The notes beneath the pieces are model-generated. The model was given only the letters and a program-made list of their open reading frames with translations, did no database searches and had not been told where the DNA came from. Shown one piece after another: positions 10,274-18,512 of a stretch of DNA of 21,789 nucleotides. The stretch spans positions 1-21,789 of the forward strand of contig JAHBMJ010002183.1 in NCBI GenBank assembly GCA_018398765.1, read 5' to 3'. The first letter of the stretch is position 1, and the number at the start of each line of letters is the position of its first letter. The DNA is from Chromera velia (taxonomy: Eukaryota; Sar; Chromeraceae). The position numbers and the translations under genes were made by a program.

Positions 10274-10567
10274 TGTAATCAGCCACTTATAGAGAGGCGG
10301 CGGCGGTCGTGCAGTAGTCGGCCCGACTCGGCCGGTTCCAAGCCGTGGCGTTGCTTATCGGGGCAGCGCGGCTGGAGGCATTACGGAGAGCATGCATGCA
10401 TTGATCCATGTTATGAAGTTGATTTGCGCAATACTTCGAGTGATTCGATAAAGCAACTCTCAATAGATGAGAGCAGAAGCCGGACAGAAGTCGTGCAGTA
10501 TTATTCCTGTATAGAGAACCATAAGATTAACTGGACTGTCCTTGACTGGACTCTCTAGTTCATTACA
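10274..10567 (+). repeat. 3' LTR of the copia element
   Basis: 294 bp, TGTAAT...ATTACA, gap-free against the 5' LTR with 11 substitutions, ten of them transitions. The AATAAA of the 5' LTR reads GATAAA here (10447-10452), so the polyadenylation signal in the copy that would be used is degraded. Confidence 0.95.
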
Positions 10568-11078
10568 AAACAACTTTTAAAGATAAGGTTTAATAGGTTT
10601 GTGGTGTGTATGTTAGAAATTGTTGGACGTGAGTGAGGTAAAAGAGTTATAGTATGTTGATATGTCGGGGAGTGATTGCAGACTCTGCAGGCATGTGACA
10701 ATGTGCAGTGTAATGCATAAACAAGCTAACTTTTACTTCTAATGGAATACGCCGAATCTGCACACTGATGTAAGGAGGGAGCACACAGCGGGCAACCCCC
10801 ATGAAAGGTAAGAATGAATGTCCACAAACAGATCTGCCGATTTAACACCCACAAAAGGTAGTTCAACCAAACAAATGTTGAGCACTATGACCGTGCAAGA
10901 GGTAAATGCTTAGCTTTTGAAAGCCTGGTCGATCTATGGCCTCTAGCCAGAGAGCCTTGCAGCCCTTGCCCACGACCGGCCATCATAGCGTTCTTGTTTT
11001 TTCTGGGTGAGGCCCGGCACTGGCCAGTGGCACTGGGTCTTAGTCCACCCAGGAGCCCTACCTCCAAATTCTTATGCC
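10568..11078. other. Intergenic stretch without recognisable gene
   Basis: AT-rich at first, then mixed. Only short frames are present, none with recognisable content. A motif close to the PLE repeat start (ACCCYCATGAAAGGTA, one mismatch) occurs at about 10796-10811, which could be a fragment of an earlier element copy. Confidence 0.4.
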
Positions 11079-11124
11079 AAAAGATCTTTTAATTCTTCCT
11101 GCAGGAAGAATTAAAAGATCTTTT
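11079..11124. repeat. Perfect 46-bp palindrome at the left edge of the PLE
   Basis: Two 23-bp arms around a central CTGCAG, identical on both strands; the outer ends are AAAAGATCTTTT. The last three bases overlap the start of the left pseudo-LTR. It would form a long hairpin in single-stranded DNA or RNA. Confidence 0.95.
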
Positions 11125-11626
11125 GATGTGATGTATACCCTCATGAAAGGTAGTCTATGTAGAAGTACTGACAAACAGGCTTCTACTTAGCTCCAGCCTC
11201 TACAATTGTAGAAATAAATGATTTCGTTTTATTTGAATGTTCTGTATTTAGCACAAACACGCAAACAGGCCCGCCCATGGCCCATTCATGCCCCTTAGCA
11301 CTGTGCATAGATATAGAACCCGGCCGCGCACCGCACGTTGTACCGAAAAAAAGTGGCTTCCGAAAAAAAAGGTGGCTACCGTCTACGCTCAACAACGATT
11401 GTTGTTTCTGGAAAGAAGCTTGAACTGCCTCTGTTTCTTGCTAGTCTAGCATCAATAAGCAGAAGAGCATTAAAGTGATTTCAGCCAAAGACTTCAGTCT
11501 TAAGCTTAGAACTCTGTATAGCGTTGTCCCTGACGAGGCTTGATAAGCCCGAAACCGGTTGAACCTGAGCGTTTTTGGATTTTCTGTTCACAACAAGGAG
11601 GAGGTGTTCTTCAAATCAATTATTAG
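11122..11626 (+). repeat. Left pseudo-LTR of the PLE
   Basis: 505 bp, aligned gap-free with 18008-18512 at a constant offset of 6886; 36 substitutions counted, all transitions (about 7%). Beyond 11626 the two copies diverge. It contains a hammerhead motif at 11520-11573 and begins inside the 46-bp palindrome. Confidence 0.95.
11520..11573 (+). ncRNA. Hammerhead ribozyme motif, left copy (type I layout)
   Basis: Core box CTGACGA at 11530-11536. Stem II is GGCTT/AAGCC with a GAT loop (11537-11549). GAAA lies at 11551-11554, with one extra C between stem II and the GAAA. Stem III is the self-complementary ACCGGT (11554-11559), too short to fold on itself, so activity would need two motifs pairing. 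Predicted cleavage is after T11560 (GTT triplet). Stem I pairs GTCC (11526-11529) with GAAC (11561-11564), with one C-A mismatch, then after an internal loop AGCG (11520-11523) with CGTT (11570-11573). All invariant core bases are present in this copy. Confidence 0.75.
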
Positions 11627-11685
11627 TTAATAAGTTAACCGACCCTCCACCTTGTTTCTCCTTCTTTCCAGTCCTCGCGTTCAGA

Positions 11686-12894
11686 ATGAGCGACGAAGAG
11701 AGTAACTCTTATCTGCATAAATATTTTATCCCCCTGTCGAACTCTACTCCAAAAGAGATCGTGCACACAGGGCGGACTTTCCATCGTTTCGATAAGTGTA
11801 TCCAAATAGGACAGACTCGTTTTTTCCTCTTGGATGGGATCAATGAGGAGAAGAGGCGGGAGCTGGGCCTGGGGAAGCAGCCATATTTCCTCACCTCCAT
11901 TATTCAGCAACTGGCAAAGGCCGGTACTCTCCCTCCCCATCTAATCCTCGAGAATGTCCTTGACTGGAAGAACAGAAAATTCTCTCTCGAGACCGAAGAT
12001 GTGGATGGCGACTTGATCACCATCATCGATAAGACAAACCTTAAGCTGATCAAGCGCTTCCCCGTCCATGCAGACCAGCTCCTGGCTAAAGTCAGAGCCT
12101 ACCCCCAAAAGTACGGCCTCATTCCTTCTCCCGAGGCCTCAGATCTGCACCCATCACCCGTCTCCATCTCCGATCCTGCCCCTGCGCCCATTCAGGCAGC
12201 TCCTCCCGGCAATAGAGCAGATGCATACGCCAACGGGCCCGATGTGAACGGGCATATTGCAGCAGCCGCAGCAGCAGTCGACGTTGCCCCCATGGGGGGA
12301 CTCGCAGAACCCAGCGATATGAACAGGAACGGACTTCGAAGTGCCGAGCCCCGTACGTCAAGGGGAAGCGTGAGCAGCAACTTGCGGGATGTGGACATCG
12401 TAGCCCATATCGAGCAAAGTAACAACGGGCAAGGGGGTTATGATTTGTGGTTCGACGACGAGGATGATTCAGAGAGGCAAGTTGGGGAAGAGAACAGACT
12501 TCGCCCGCAGGTACCCAATCAGGAGCAGGAGCAGGGGCAAGGACAAGTGCAGGGGTAGGGAGACGAGCGAAGGGAGCAGAGAGGTGAGCAGAGACAGCAA
12601 GAAGCTGTAATGCAACCCGGAGCCCAGCCACCCGAAGCCTAGCCACCCGAAGCCCAGCCACCCACAGCAAATCGTACAGGTCTGAATTCAGCCTACGATA
12701 GTGATGATATCTGGTTGATGAACCTGGAAAGGCTGCTCCTTGACCCTAGATTCTGGCATCCCAGCCTTTGTAAGGCCCAGGAAGCTATCATAAAAAGCAC
12801 CGGCTCCATGAAATACATGCTTAAGTCCTTCCTCGACTTGATCTAAACGGCCATACAGGAGAAATTCAGCCAAGTGCAGAAGGAGGTCAACAAG
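11686..12894 (+). pseudogene. PLE ORF1, unknown protein, with three in-frame stops
   Basis: The ATG at 11686 (MSDEESNSY) follows a pyrimidine-rich tract ending TTTCCAG at 11671. An in-frame ATG at 11575 lies in the pseudo-LTR and is less likely. Residues 1-145 look globular (STPKEIVHTGRTFHRF, YFLTSIIQQLAKAG, LKLIKRFPVHADQLLAK). Then come Pro/Ala-rich, acidic and Gln/Glu-repeat segments. The first stop is TAG 12556-12558, but the frame stays informative to 12894 through TAG 12640-12642 and TAA 12844-12846. A 15-bp repeat (12625-12669, QPPEA type) has CAG in units 1 and 3 where unit 2 has TAG, showing a C-to-T origin for that stop. The open tail ends QKEVNK before a possible donor GTCTGT at 12895. 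No family recognised. Confidence 0.65.
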
Positions 12895-14000
12895 GTCTGT
12901 CACACAGTATCCACCTCTCGTTTTTTGCTCTCCATCTGCCCTCTCCTCTCCGTGTTGTCTCGCTGACAGAGTGAATGCTGAGCGACACTCAAGTTACCGA
13001 CACAGAGAGAGAAAGGTTCAAAAAAAGAAGAAATGAGAATGGGATGTTCAGAAAAAGAAGAAATGAGAGAGAAAGATTCAGGAAAAAGAGAGAAAGGATA
13101 GAATGAGAGGCAACGGCCGGTAAGTGATGACGACACATAAGAAGAAATGAAAGAAAAAAACGATAGAACGAGAGGCAACGGCTGGTAATTGATGACGACA
13201 CATAAGAAGAAACGACAATGATGATATATAGGGAAAGGAAAAGGCTGAACGTCGTAAAGCCATTCAGTGATCTTTTTCTGAGAGACTTCTCTTCTCAAGA
13301 TACAGAGTGAGATCCTGAGTGACACTCCCCTCTCAGAAGAAAATGAGCAGAGAAAGTGAACCTGGTAAGACACATCGACACACCCCTGTATAAGCGCCCT
13401 CCTTTCTCTTTCTTTCTTTCTCTCACTTCTCGAGAAAGGGAGTGAGATCCTGAGTGACACTCCCTTCTCAGATTGAAGAAAAAGAACCGAGAAAACATAC
13501 TCAGCTGGCAATTTTTTTTTTTTTCTCTCGTTTGTAAAGATACAGGGTGAGATCCAGGGTAACACTCCCCTCTCAGAAGGAAAAAAACAAAGAAAACGGA
13601 AACTAGAGTTTTTACCCTCCCTAACTGATATGACGTGCGAATTCCTAAGAAACGCTCGGCTGTCAGAAAAAGGGATAGAAAACAACAGTCTCACTCCACA
13701 AGGAAACAAAAAGAAAAAGAATGTAAAGAAAGAATTGAAGTCAAAGACGAAAAGAAAGCAAAAAAGAGTAAAAGAAAAATGAAACGGAATAGAAACGTAG
13801 GATAACTACTTCTCTTTTCGCCTTCTTTTCCCCTCTTCTCTCCCTGCTTTCTCAAATGGCCCTCACAGGACTAATGCGTGTTGGGAGCCGATTGAGCAAG
13901 GTATGGAAGAAAGAAAATGAAAGGAAATGAGAGGAGCACGCACGAAGGTACTGACAGAACCTGTTTTCTGCTTTTCCTTCCTTTCCCTCTTCACTTGCAG
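12895..14000 (+). other. Purine-rich spacer of the PLE, possible retained intron, with repeated exon-like motif
   Basis: No supportable plus-strand frame. The sequence is A/G-rich and built of local duplications. One roughly 45-bp segment ending ACACATAAGAAGAAA occurs twice (about 13100-13147 and 13167-13211). A motif GAGATCCTGAGTGACACTC or close variants occurs near 12970, 13306, 13441 and 13546, and again at 14001 where ORF2 becomes open. Three copies are preceded by CAG (12970) or ACAG/GCAG (13306, 14001), as at an acceptor site. A GT at 12895 and the CTTGCAG at 13994-14000 could bound one intron linking ORF1 to ORF2. Confidence 0.5.
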
Positions 14001-15380
14001 AGTGAGTTCCTGAGTGATACTCTACAAGTAAGAAGGGACGTGCAGCCACTGATTATAACTCGCACTCCTCTGTCGGTTTATCTGCAGGCTCGCATTAAGG
14101 CGAGATCTGGGGAGGTCGTGGCCTTCTGCAGAGATGCGCTCGAGATCCTTGAAGTAGCAGACAAGAACGCTTGCGTGTTTCAGGATCTGCCTGGTTTCAA
14201 AGCCGCCCACATCGATGCAGTCGTACCCGCAATCCTTCTCCGCCAATTCAGAGCGCAGAGCGAGAGGGTAAGACAGAAGGCGATGGAAATACGTAACGCT
14301 CAGACGGAGGCAGAGAGGTACGGAAACGAACTCAACTTTCTCGAGAAAGAGATTGAGAAGCGTATGCCTGGAGGGCTTATGTCCCTCATGCAAGTGCTCA
14401 AACACACGGTCTCCCACACCGTGAAGCAGGAAGTTGACTTGCGTCTGAAAGGAAAGGGTGATGGAACCCTCTCTTCGACCTCTGCCCCCCACCCCCTCCC
14501 CAAAGAGAAAAGTCAACACAAAAAATCAGCCCCCCCAGGTGATGCAGAGAAAAGAGGGGGAAACACTCAGAAAAAGAAGAAAGGGAACAGACAGAAGAAA
14601 GACCAAACCCAGACTGTCACAGAAAACTACAAGAGTGGGCAGAAAAGAAATGCTCCCACCGACTCCTCAGCGGCTCTGCAGGAGAGAGACGGCAATGCAG
14701 AAGGGAAGCAGACGGAAGACAAAACAGAGCAGCAGCAGAAAAAACTCCGCTCAGACGGGGAAGCAGGTAGGGGAGACGGAAATTTCAGCTATATGCAGCA
14801 CTCCTCTAATGCTCGAGTGCAGCAAACCCACGCTGGCCAAGGCCAAAACCCGCACCCCTAAGGTCCCGAGGCCCAAAGGTATCGCTTTCAGGGTCTAGAG
14901 GTCCAAGAGTATCACCTCTAAGGTCCTGAGGTCCAAGGGTATCGCCCCCAGGGTTTTGAGGTCCAAAGGTATCGCTTTCAGGGTCCTGAGGTCCAGGGGT
15001 ATTGCCCCCAGGGTCCTGAGGTCCAAGAGCATCGCCCCCAGGGTCCTGAGGTCCAAGAGTATCGCCTCCAGGGACCTGAGGTCCAAGGGTATCGCCTCGA
15101 AGGTCCTGAAATCCTAGGGTATCACCCCCAGGGTCCTGAGGCCCAAGGGTATCACCCCTCGTACATAGAACAGGGTGGTCAGTCGGGTTTGCACCAGCAA
15201 TACTTCCATCAGAACGGTTCTCCGCCTGCAAGGCTCCACCAACAGAACCAACAAAGCAGAGGTGGATGGGGGGGATGAGGCGGGCCTAGGAGGAGAGGAG
15301 GTAGTTGGGGAGCCTTTTATGGTTCCTTTCGAGGGTCCGTTTGAGGGTTACTCAGAGGAGGTAGGGGAGGAAGGGGTTGA
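14001..15380 (+). pseudogene. PLE ORF2: coiled coil, basic region, 10-residue repeats and RGG-like tail
   Basis: Open from CTTGCAG|AGTGAG at 14001 (SEFLSDTLQV); an in-frame ATG at 13917 exists but precedes the splice-like site. Order: helical region (SGEVVAFCRDALEILEVAD); likely coiled coil (SERVRQKAMEIRNAQTEAER then ELNFLEKEIEKR); long Lys/Gln-rich basic stretch (QKKKKGNRQKKD); ten 30-bp repeats (14862-15161); Gln-rich segment; Gly/Arg-rich tail (GGPRRRGGSWGAF, RGGRGGRG). In-frame stops: TAA 14859 and 14919, both at the repeat's Gln position, and TGA 15276, 15342 and 15378, at places where Arg (CGA) would suit an RGG box. A nucleic-acid-binding accessory role is plausible from composition only. 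The link to the RT exon is unresolved. Confidence 0.6.
14862..15161 (+). repeat. Ten tandem 30-bp units encoding a 10-residue repeat
   Basis: Consensus G-P-E-V-Q-G-Y-R-P-Q in the ORF2 frame. Unit ends are mostly CAG (Gln). One unit ends TAA, and the codon immediately before the first unit is also TAA. The opposite strand is open as well, as expected for a 30-bp periodic sequence. Confidence 0.9.
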
Positions 15381-15741
15381 ACTCCCTTCGTCTCTAAGGA
15401 TCGAAAGAAAGACCCATGACAGGATTCACGTGCGACCTTTCTACCCACTCTTCCGCCTTTATTTCCCCTCTCCCCTCTACTCTCAGAAACTGTCCATCTT
15501 GTATCCAATGCTCTCTGCCCTGCTGCTAAATTTATTCCCCATGAGTTTCTGTACACGGTCTTTCTATGTGAATGCCCTCCATCTAGAAGAGAATGTTTCA
15601 AATGATGCTGTTGTAGCCCTCGCCTCCTCTTGTCAGGCTCTCTCCTCTTCCTCTTCTTCTTCCTCCCCTTCTATTTCCTCCCTGTCAAAAACGGCTTGTT
15701 TGTTGTCTTCTTCCCATCCATATTCATGAATCTCTTCCACA
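15381..15741 (+). other. Spacer between PLE ORF2 and RT, pyrimidine-rich
   Basis: The second half is a long C/T-rich tract ending CTCTTCCACAG at 15741, consistent with an intron 3' end just before the RT exon. A 184-codon frame (15175-15729) crosses it but reads mostly Ser runs and is probably fortuitous. Confidence 0.45.
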
Positions 15742-17892
15742 GACTGGAAAGGGATCAACCACGCTGATCTTCAGCATGAATGTGTCATGAGACTTATGAG
15801 AGTGGAAACGGAAAAGGAGAATTTCAAAGAAAAGATTGTGAAGAGCTTTATGAACGAGACCTGGCTGAGACTCCCTGTTCCGACTGCAGAGGCAAACCTT
15901 CTGCCATTGTGTTGGCATGTGATTGGTATCGAACCCAGCGAGCTTTCCTCTACAGAGAAAGAGCTCCTCACACGGGGGGCAAAGTTTCTAGTAGATGCTC
16001 CAATGCCTCTACATAAATTACAATCGGAACTCGAAAGTAGTCTGAACGAGCTGGCTCACACAGTAGACTAGAAGAATTTCTTTGAGAAGCAAGGAAGAAC
16101 AAATGAAGGCCTGCCGCGTCTTTTCTCCTCTTCGGGTTGATGGATGGACAAGAAAAACATTGACCAGTCTGCGCTGTCACGATTGTCAGTCAAACCTCTG
16201 ATCGATGCAATGCATGAGATGGGTCCCTCTCTCTTTCCGCCTGCCAAATCTAACCTTTCTTCTCACGCGATGAATGCAATAGAAACGCTCGGCATGAGGA
16301 TAAGGGTGGGAATGACGGATAAGGGAATGGGAGTGGGTGCAATCAGCCCAGTCTGGTATGACAAGAAAGCCTTGAGGAAACTTGGGGATCCTGAGGCATA
16401 CGAGACGATCTCATGTAATCCTATAGAGGAAGAGAAGAAGCTTGTGCGCGAACTGGCCGACTGCCTTGAATTCTTTGATTTGTCTTTCTCTCTATATGTA
16501 AGGAAGGAAACGGCAGCGCGGATCGAGCACGCCACGCTCCTTGAATTCTTTATGATTATCAAGATATACAAAAACCCGATCGTGGGGCGTCCAATCATCC
16601 CTCTTTGCTCCTCACTCTTCTCTCCTCTACATCGCATTGTGTCCATCGCACTACAGCCTTTTTCTACAGCACACAGCCAGCATATAATCACATCTGCAGA
16701 GGTAGTTAGAAAGTACGAAGGGAAAAGAATTCACGCTTCTTCCTTCCTCACCACTGCCAATGTTTTTTCCCTATACACCTCCCTGGACCAGTCGAAAATC
16801 CTTGAAGTTCTGTTCAAAGTTTTGAACGAGAACAAAGAGTTTTTCTGCAGGAACATGCTCCCATACATAGAGAAGGAACGCCCGCCTTACGAGCCAAAAG
16901 AATGGAGAGAGAATCAATTCTTCGCCATTTGGAGAGCCATGTTTTGGCTTCTACTGTATGTCGTATTTCAATATACTGACAAAGAAGGGAACGTCTCTTT
17001 TTTCAAACAGAAAGGGGGTGTGCCAATGGGTTCTTCGGCAGGTGGGAAGATGGCGAAGCTGGTGTTGGCGCGTATATTCAAAGGTTTTCTGTTCAGTGAC
17101 AGCAAGCCCTCTGCCTTGAATAAATATGACCGTTACATTGATGATGCATTGTTTGAATGGATTAACAGTACAAAAGAAGCTCTGGTTTCTTTTTTTGACA
17201 CCTTCTTCACATACACAGACCCACACACATGTTTGTGCTTTGGCAGTTACTTGATAGTGGCAGCAAAGGACTTATTCCACATACCCATCATCCACCTTGA
17301 TGTAGAGCTGTGGGCAGCACGCTGGGAGCGGGAATTCATTACCTTGGAGGTTCATCCTCATACGAAGGCACTGAATGCACATCAATATCTGGCATAGATA
17401 TCAGCGCACAGAAAGCGAACGAAACTGCCACTGGTGAGAGCAGAATTAATCTGATGTCTGCGTCTCTGTACATATGAAGCAGTTTTCAAGAAGGAGCAGG
17501 TTGAGGTTCTTCTGCGTTTCATGCGGAGGGGATACCCCCTCCCCCTCCTTCTCTAAGAAGCAAGCAGAGTCAAGTTCACAGACAGAGAGAAAGAAAGAAA
17601 GAAAGTCCTCACCTCCATCAACCAATTGAGAGCTGAAGCAGTGCGAGCTGTGCAAAATGCCGATAACCCCTTGAAAGAAGCAATGAGCACGCAGAAAAGA
17701 TCTAATGATCTCTTCTTCAAGGTACAAGAATCTACTCAACTAGATCCTGTTGTTAGTTTCTTTAGACGTCAGCTCCAAAGAAAGACAGCTTGCCGCATTA
17801 TGGTTGCACGACGTAACCTTCCGAACCTGCTCTCTATGTTGAAAAGTGAATGGAAGAAAAAGACCAGAAAGAAACAGGCAGCTGGACATTGA
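15742..17892 (+). pseudogene. Penelope-like reverse transcriptase, endonuclease-lacking, with stops
   Basis: One frame of 2.15 kb from the acceptor-like CCACAG at 15741 to TGA 17890-17892. Motifs in order: N-terminal PLE box (STEKELLTRGAKFLVDAP, about 15950); GRPIIPLCSSLFSPLHRI, the PLE RPI..S..SP motif; motif A TTANVFSLYTSLD, where the expected catalytic Asp is Asn (AAT, 16759-16761); GGVPMGSSAGGKMAKL; DRYIDDALF with YIDD at 17134-17145; then the thumb with RLCTYEAVF and RRGYPLPLL, both family hallmarks; and a final ARRNLPNLLSML segment. In-frame stops: TAG 16069, TGA 16138, TAG 17395, TGA 17452 and TAA 17554. The last two fall where relatives have Arg and a variable residue such as Gln, both one C-to-T step away. 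No GIY-YIG domain follows before the right pseudo-LTR. Confidence 0.85.
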
Positions 17893-18007
17893 CTCAAAAA
17901 TGAAAATTAATAAATGTTTTTGGAAGTAATCAATTGTAAGTGAATATTAATTGGTGTTTCAGCAGCTGCTGCCGCATAATAATCAGCTGGACCTTCATGG
18001 GGGTGGC
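17893..18007 (+). other. PLE 3' untranslated spacer before the right pseudo-LTR
   Basis: AT-rich, then ending in ACCTTCATGGGGGT (about 17991-18004). This is imperfectly inverted relative to ACCCTCATGAAAGGT just inside the right pseudo-LTR, making a potential hairpin across the junction. Confidence 0.5.
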
Positions 18008-18512
18008 TTTGATGTGATGTATACCCTCATGAAAGGTAGTCTATGTAGAAGTACTGATAAGCAGGCTTCTACTTAGCTCCAGCTTCTGCAATTGTAGAAA
18101 TAAATGATTTTGTCTTATTTAAATGTTCTGTATTTAGTGCAAACACGCAAACGGGCCCGTCCATGGCCCACCCATACCCCTTAGTACCGCGCATAGATAT
18201 AGAACCTGGCCGCGCACCGCACGTCATACCGAAAAAAAATGGCTTCCAAAAAAAAAGGTGGCTACCGTCCACGCTCAACAACGATTGTTGTTTCTGGAAA
18301 GAAGCTTGAACTGCCTCTATTTCTTGCTAGTTTAGCATCAACAAACAGAAGAGTATTAAAGTGATTTCAGCCAAAGACTTCAGTCTTGAGCTTAGAACTC
18401 TGTATAGCGTTGTTCCTGACAAGGCTTGATAAGCCCGAAACCGGTTGGACCTGAGCGCTTTTGGATTTTCTGTTCACGACAAGGAGGAGGTGTTTTTCAA
18501 ATCAATTATCAG
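18008..18512 (+). repeat. Right pseudo-LTR of the PLE
   Basis: Full-length partner of 11122-11626, gap-free over 505 bp. Similarity fades just after 18512. It carries the second hammerhead motif. Confidence 0.95.
18406..18459 (+). ncRNA. Hammerhead ribozyme motif, right copy (core G to A)
   Basis: Same layout as the left copy: core box at 18416-18422, stem II GGCTT/AAGCC at 18423-18435, GAAA at 18437-18440, palindromic ACCGGT at 18440-18445, predicted cleavage after T18446. The core reads CTGACAA instead of CTGACGA, changing the invariant G8, the catalytic guanine. This copy should be inactive. Stem I pairs GTTC with GGAC (one G-U) and AGCG with CGCT perfectly. Confidence 0.7.

Larger units (their letters stand above)
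4468..10567 (+). mobile_element. Ty1/copia-type LTR retrotransposon, structurally complete, coding frame broken by stops
   Basis: The element is 6.1 kb, with 294-bp LTRs at both ends, flanked by AAAC on each side (4464-4467 and 10568-10571). This is a 4-bp target duplication; copia elements more often make 5 bp. The order gag, protease, integrase, RT, RNase H is diagnostic of Ty1/copia. The whole polyprotein lies in a single frame ending at TAA 10248-10250, with in-frame stops at 5385 (TGA), 6729 (TAG), 7551 (TAG), 8145 (TGA) and 9504 (TAG), and no frameshift. The LTRs differ at 11 of 294 positions (3.7%), so the insertion is not recent. It sits in the spacer downstream of the left host gene, same strand. 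Confidence 0.93.
11122..18512 (+). mobile_element. Penelope-like retroelement (PLE) with pseudo-LTRs, extra ORFs and no visible endonuclease
   Basis: Two 505-bp direct repeats (11122-11626 and 18008-18512) flank about 6.4 kb with three coding blocks on the plus strand. The last is a PLE-type reverse transcriptase. Hammerhead motifs inside the repeats support the assignment, since PLE pseudo-LTRs are known to carry such ribozymes. The distance between the two predicted cleavage sites is 6886 nt, which would be the unit RNA length. No GIY-YIG domain is visible, as in the endonuclease-minus PLE groups (Athena and Coprina type). Stops are scattered through all three blocks, so this copy is inactive unless stops are suppressed. 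No target duplication could be read. Confidence 0.85.

Noticed and set aside
12900..13709. 269-codon minus-strand frame in the PLE spacer
   Set aside because: It reads Ser/Phe/Leu-rich low complexity created by the purine-rich duplicated sequence; no start context or family match seen.
14862..15161. CRISPR-like array
   Set aside because: The units are contiguous 30-bp coding repeats without spacers, in a eukaryotic element.
15175..15729. 184-codon plus-strand frame between ORF2 and RT
   Set aside because: It overlaps the ORF2 repeat frame in another phase, then becomes Ser runs from a pyrimidine tract that looks like an intron end.
4839..17892. Codon reassignment with TAA/TAG as Gln and TGA as Trp
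   Set aside because: The stops fall at positions suggesting Gln, Arg and Trp alike, and the transition-only divergence of the repeats explains them without a new code. Not fully excluded.
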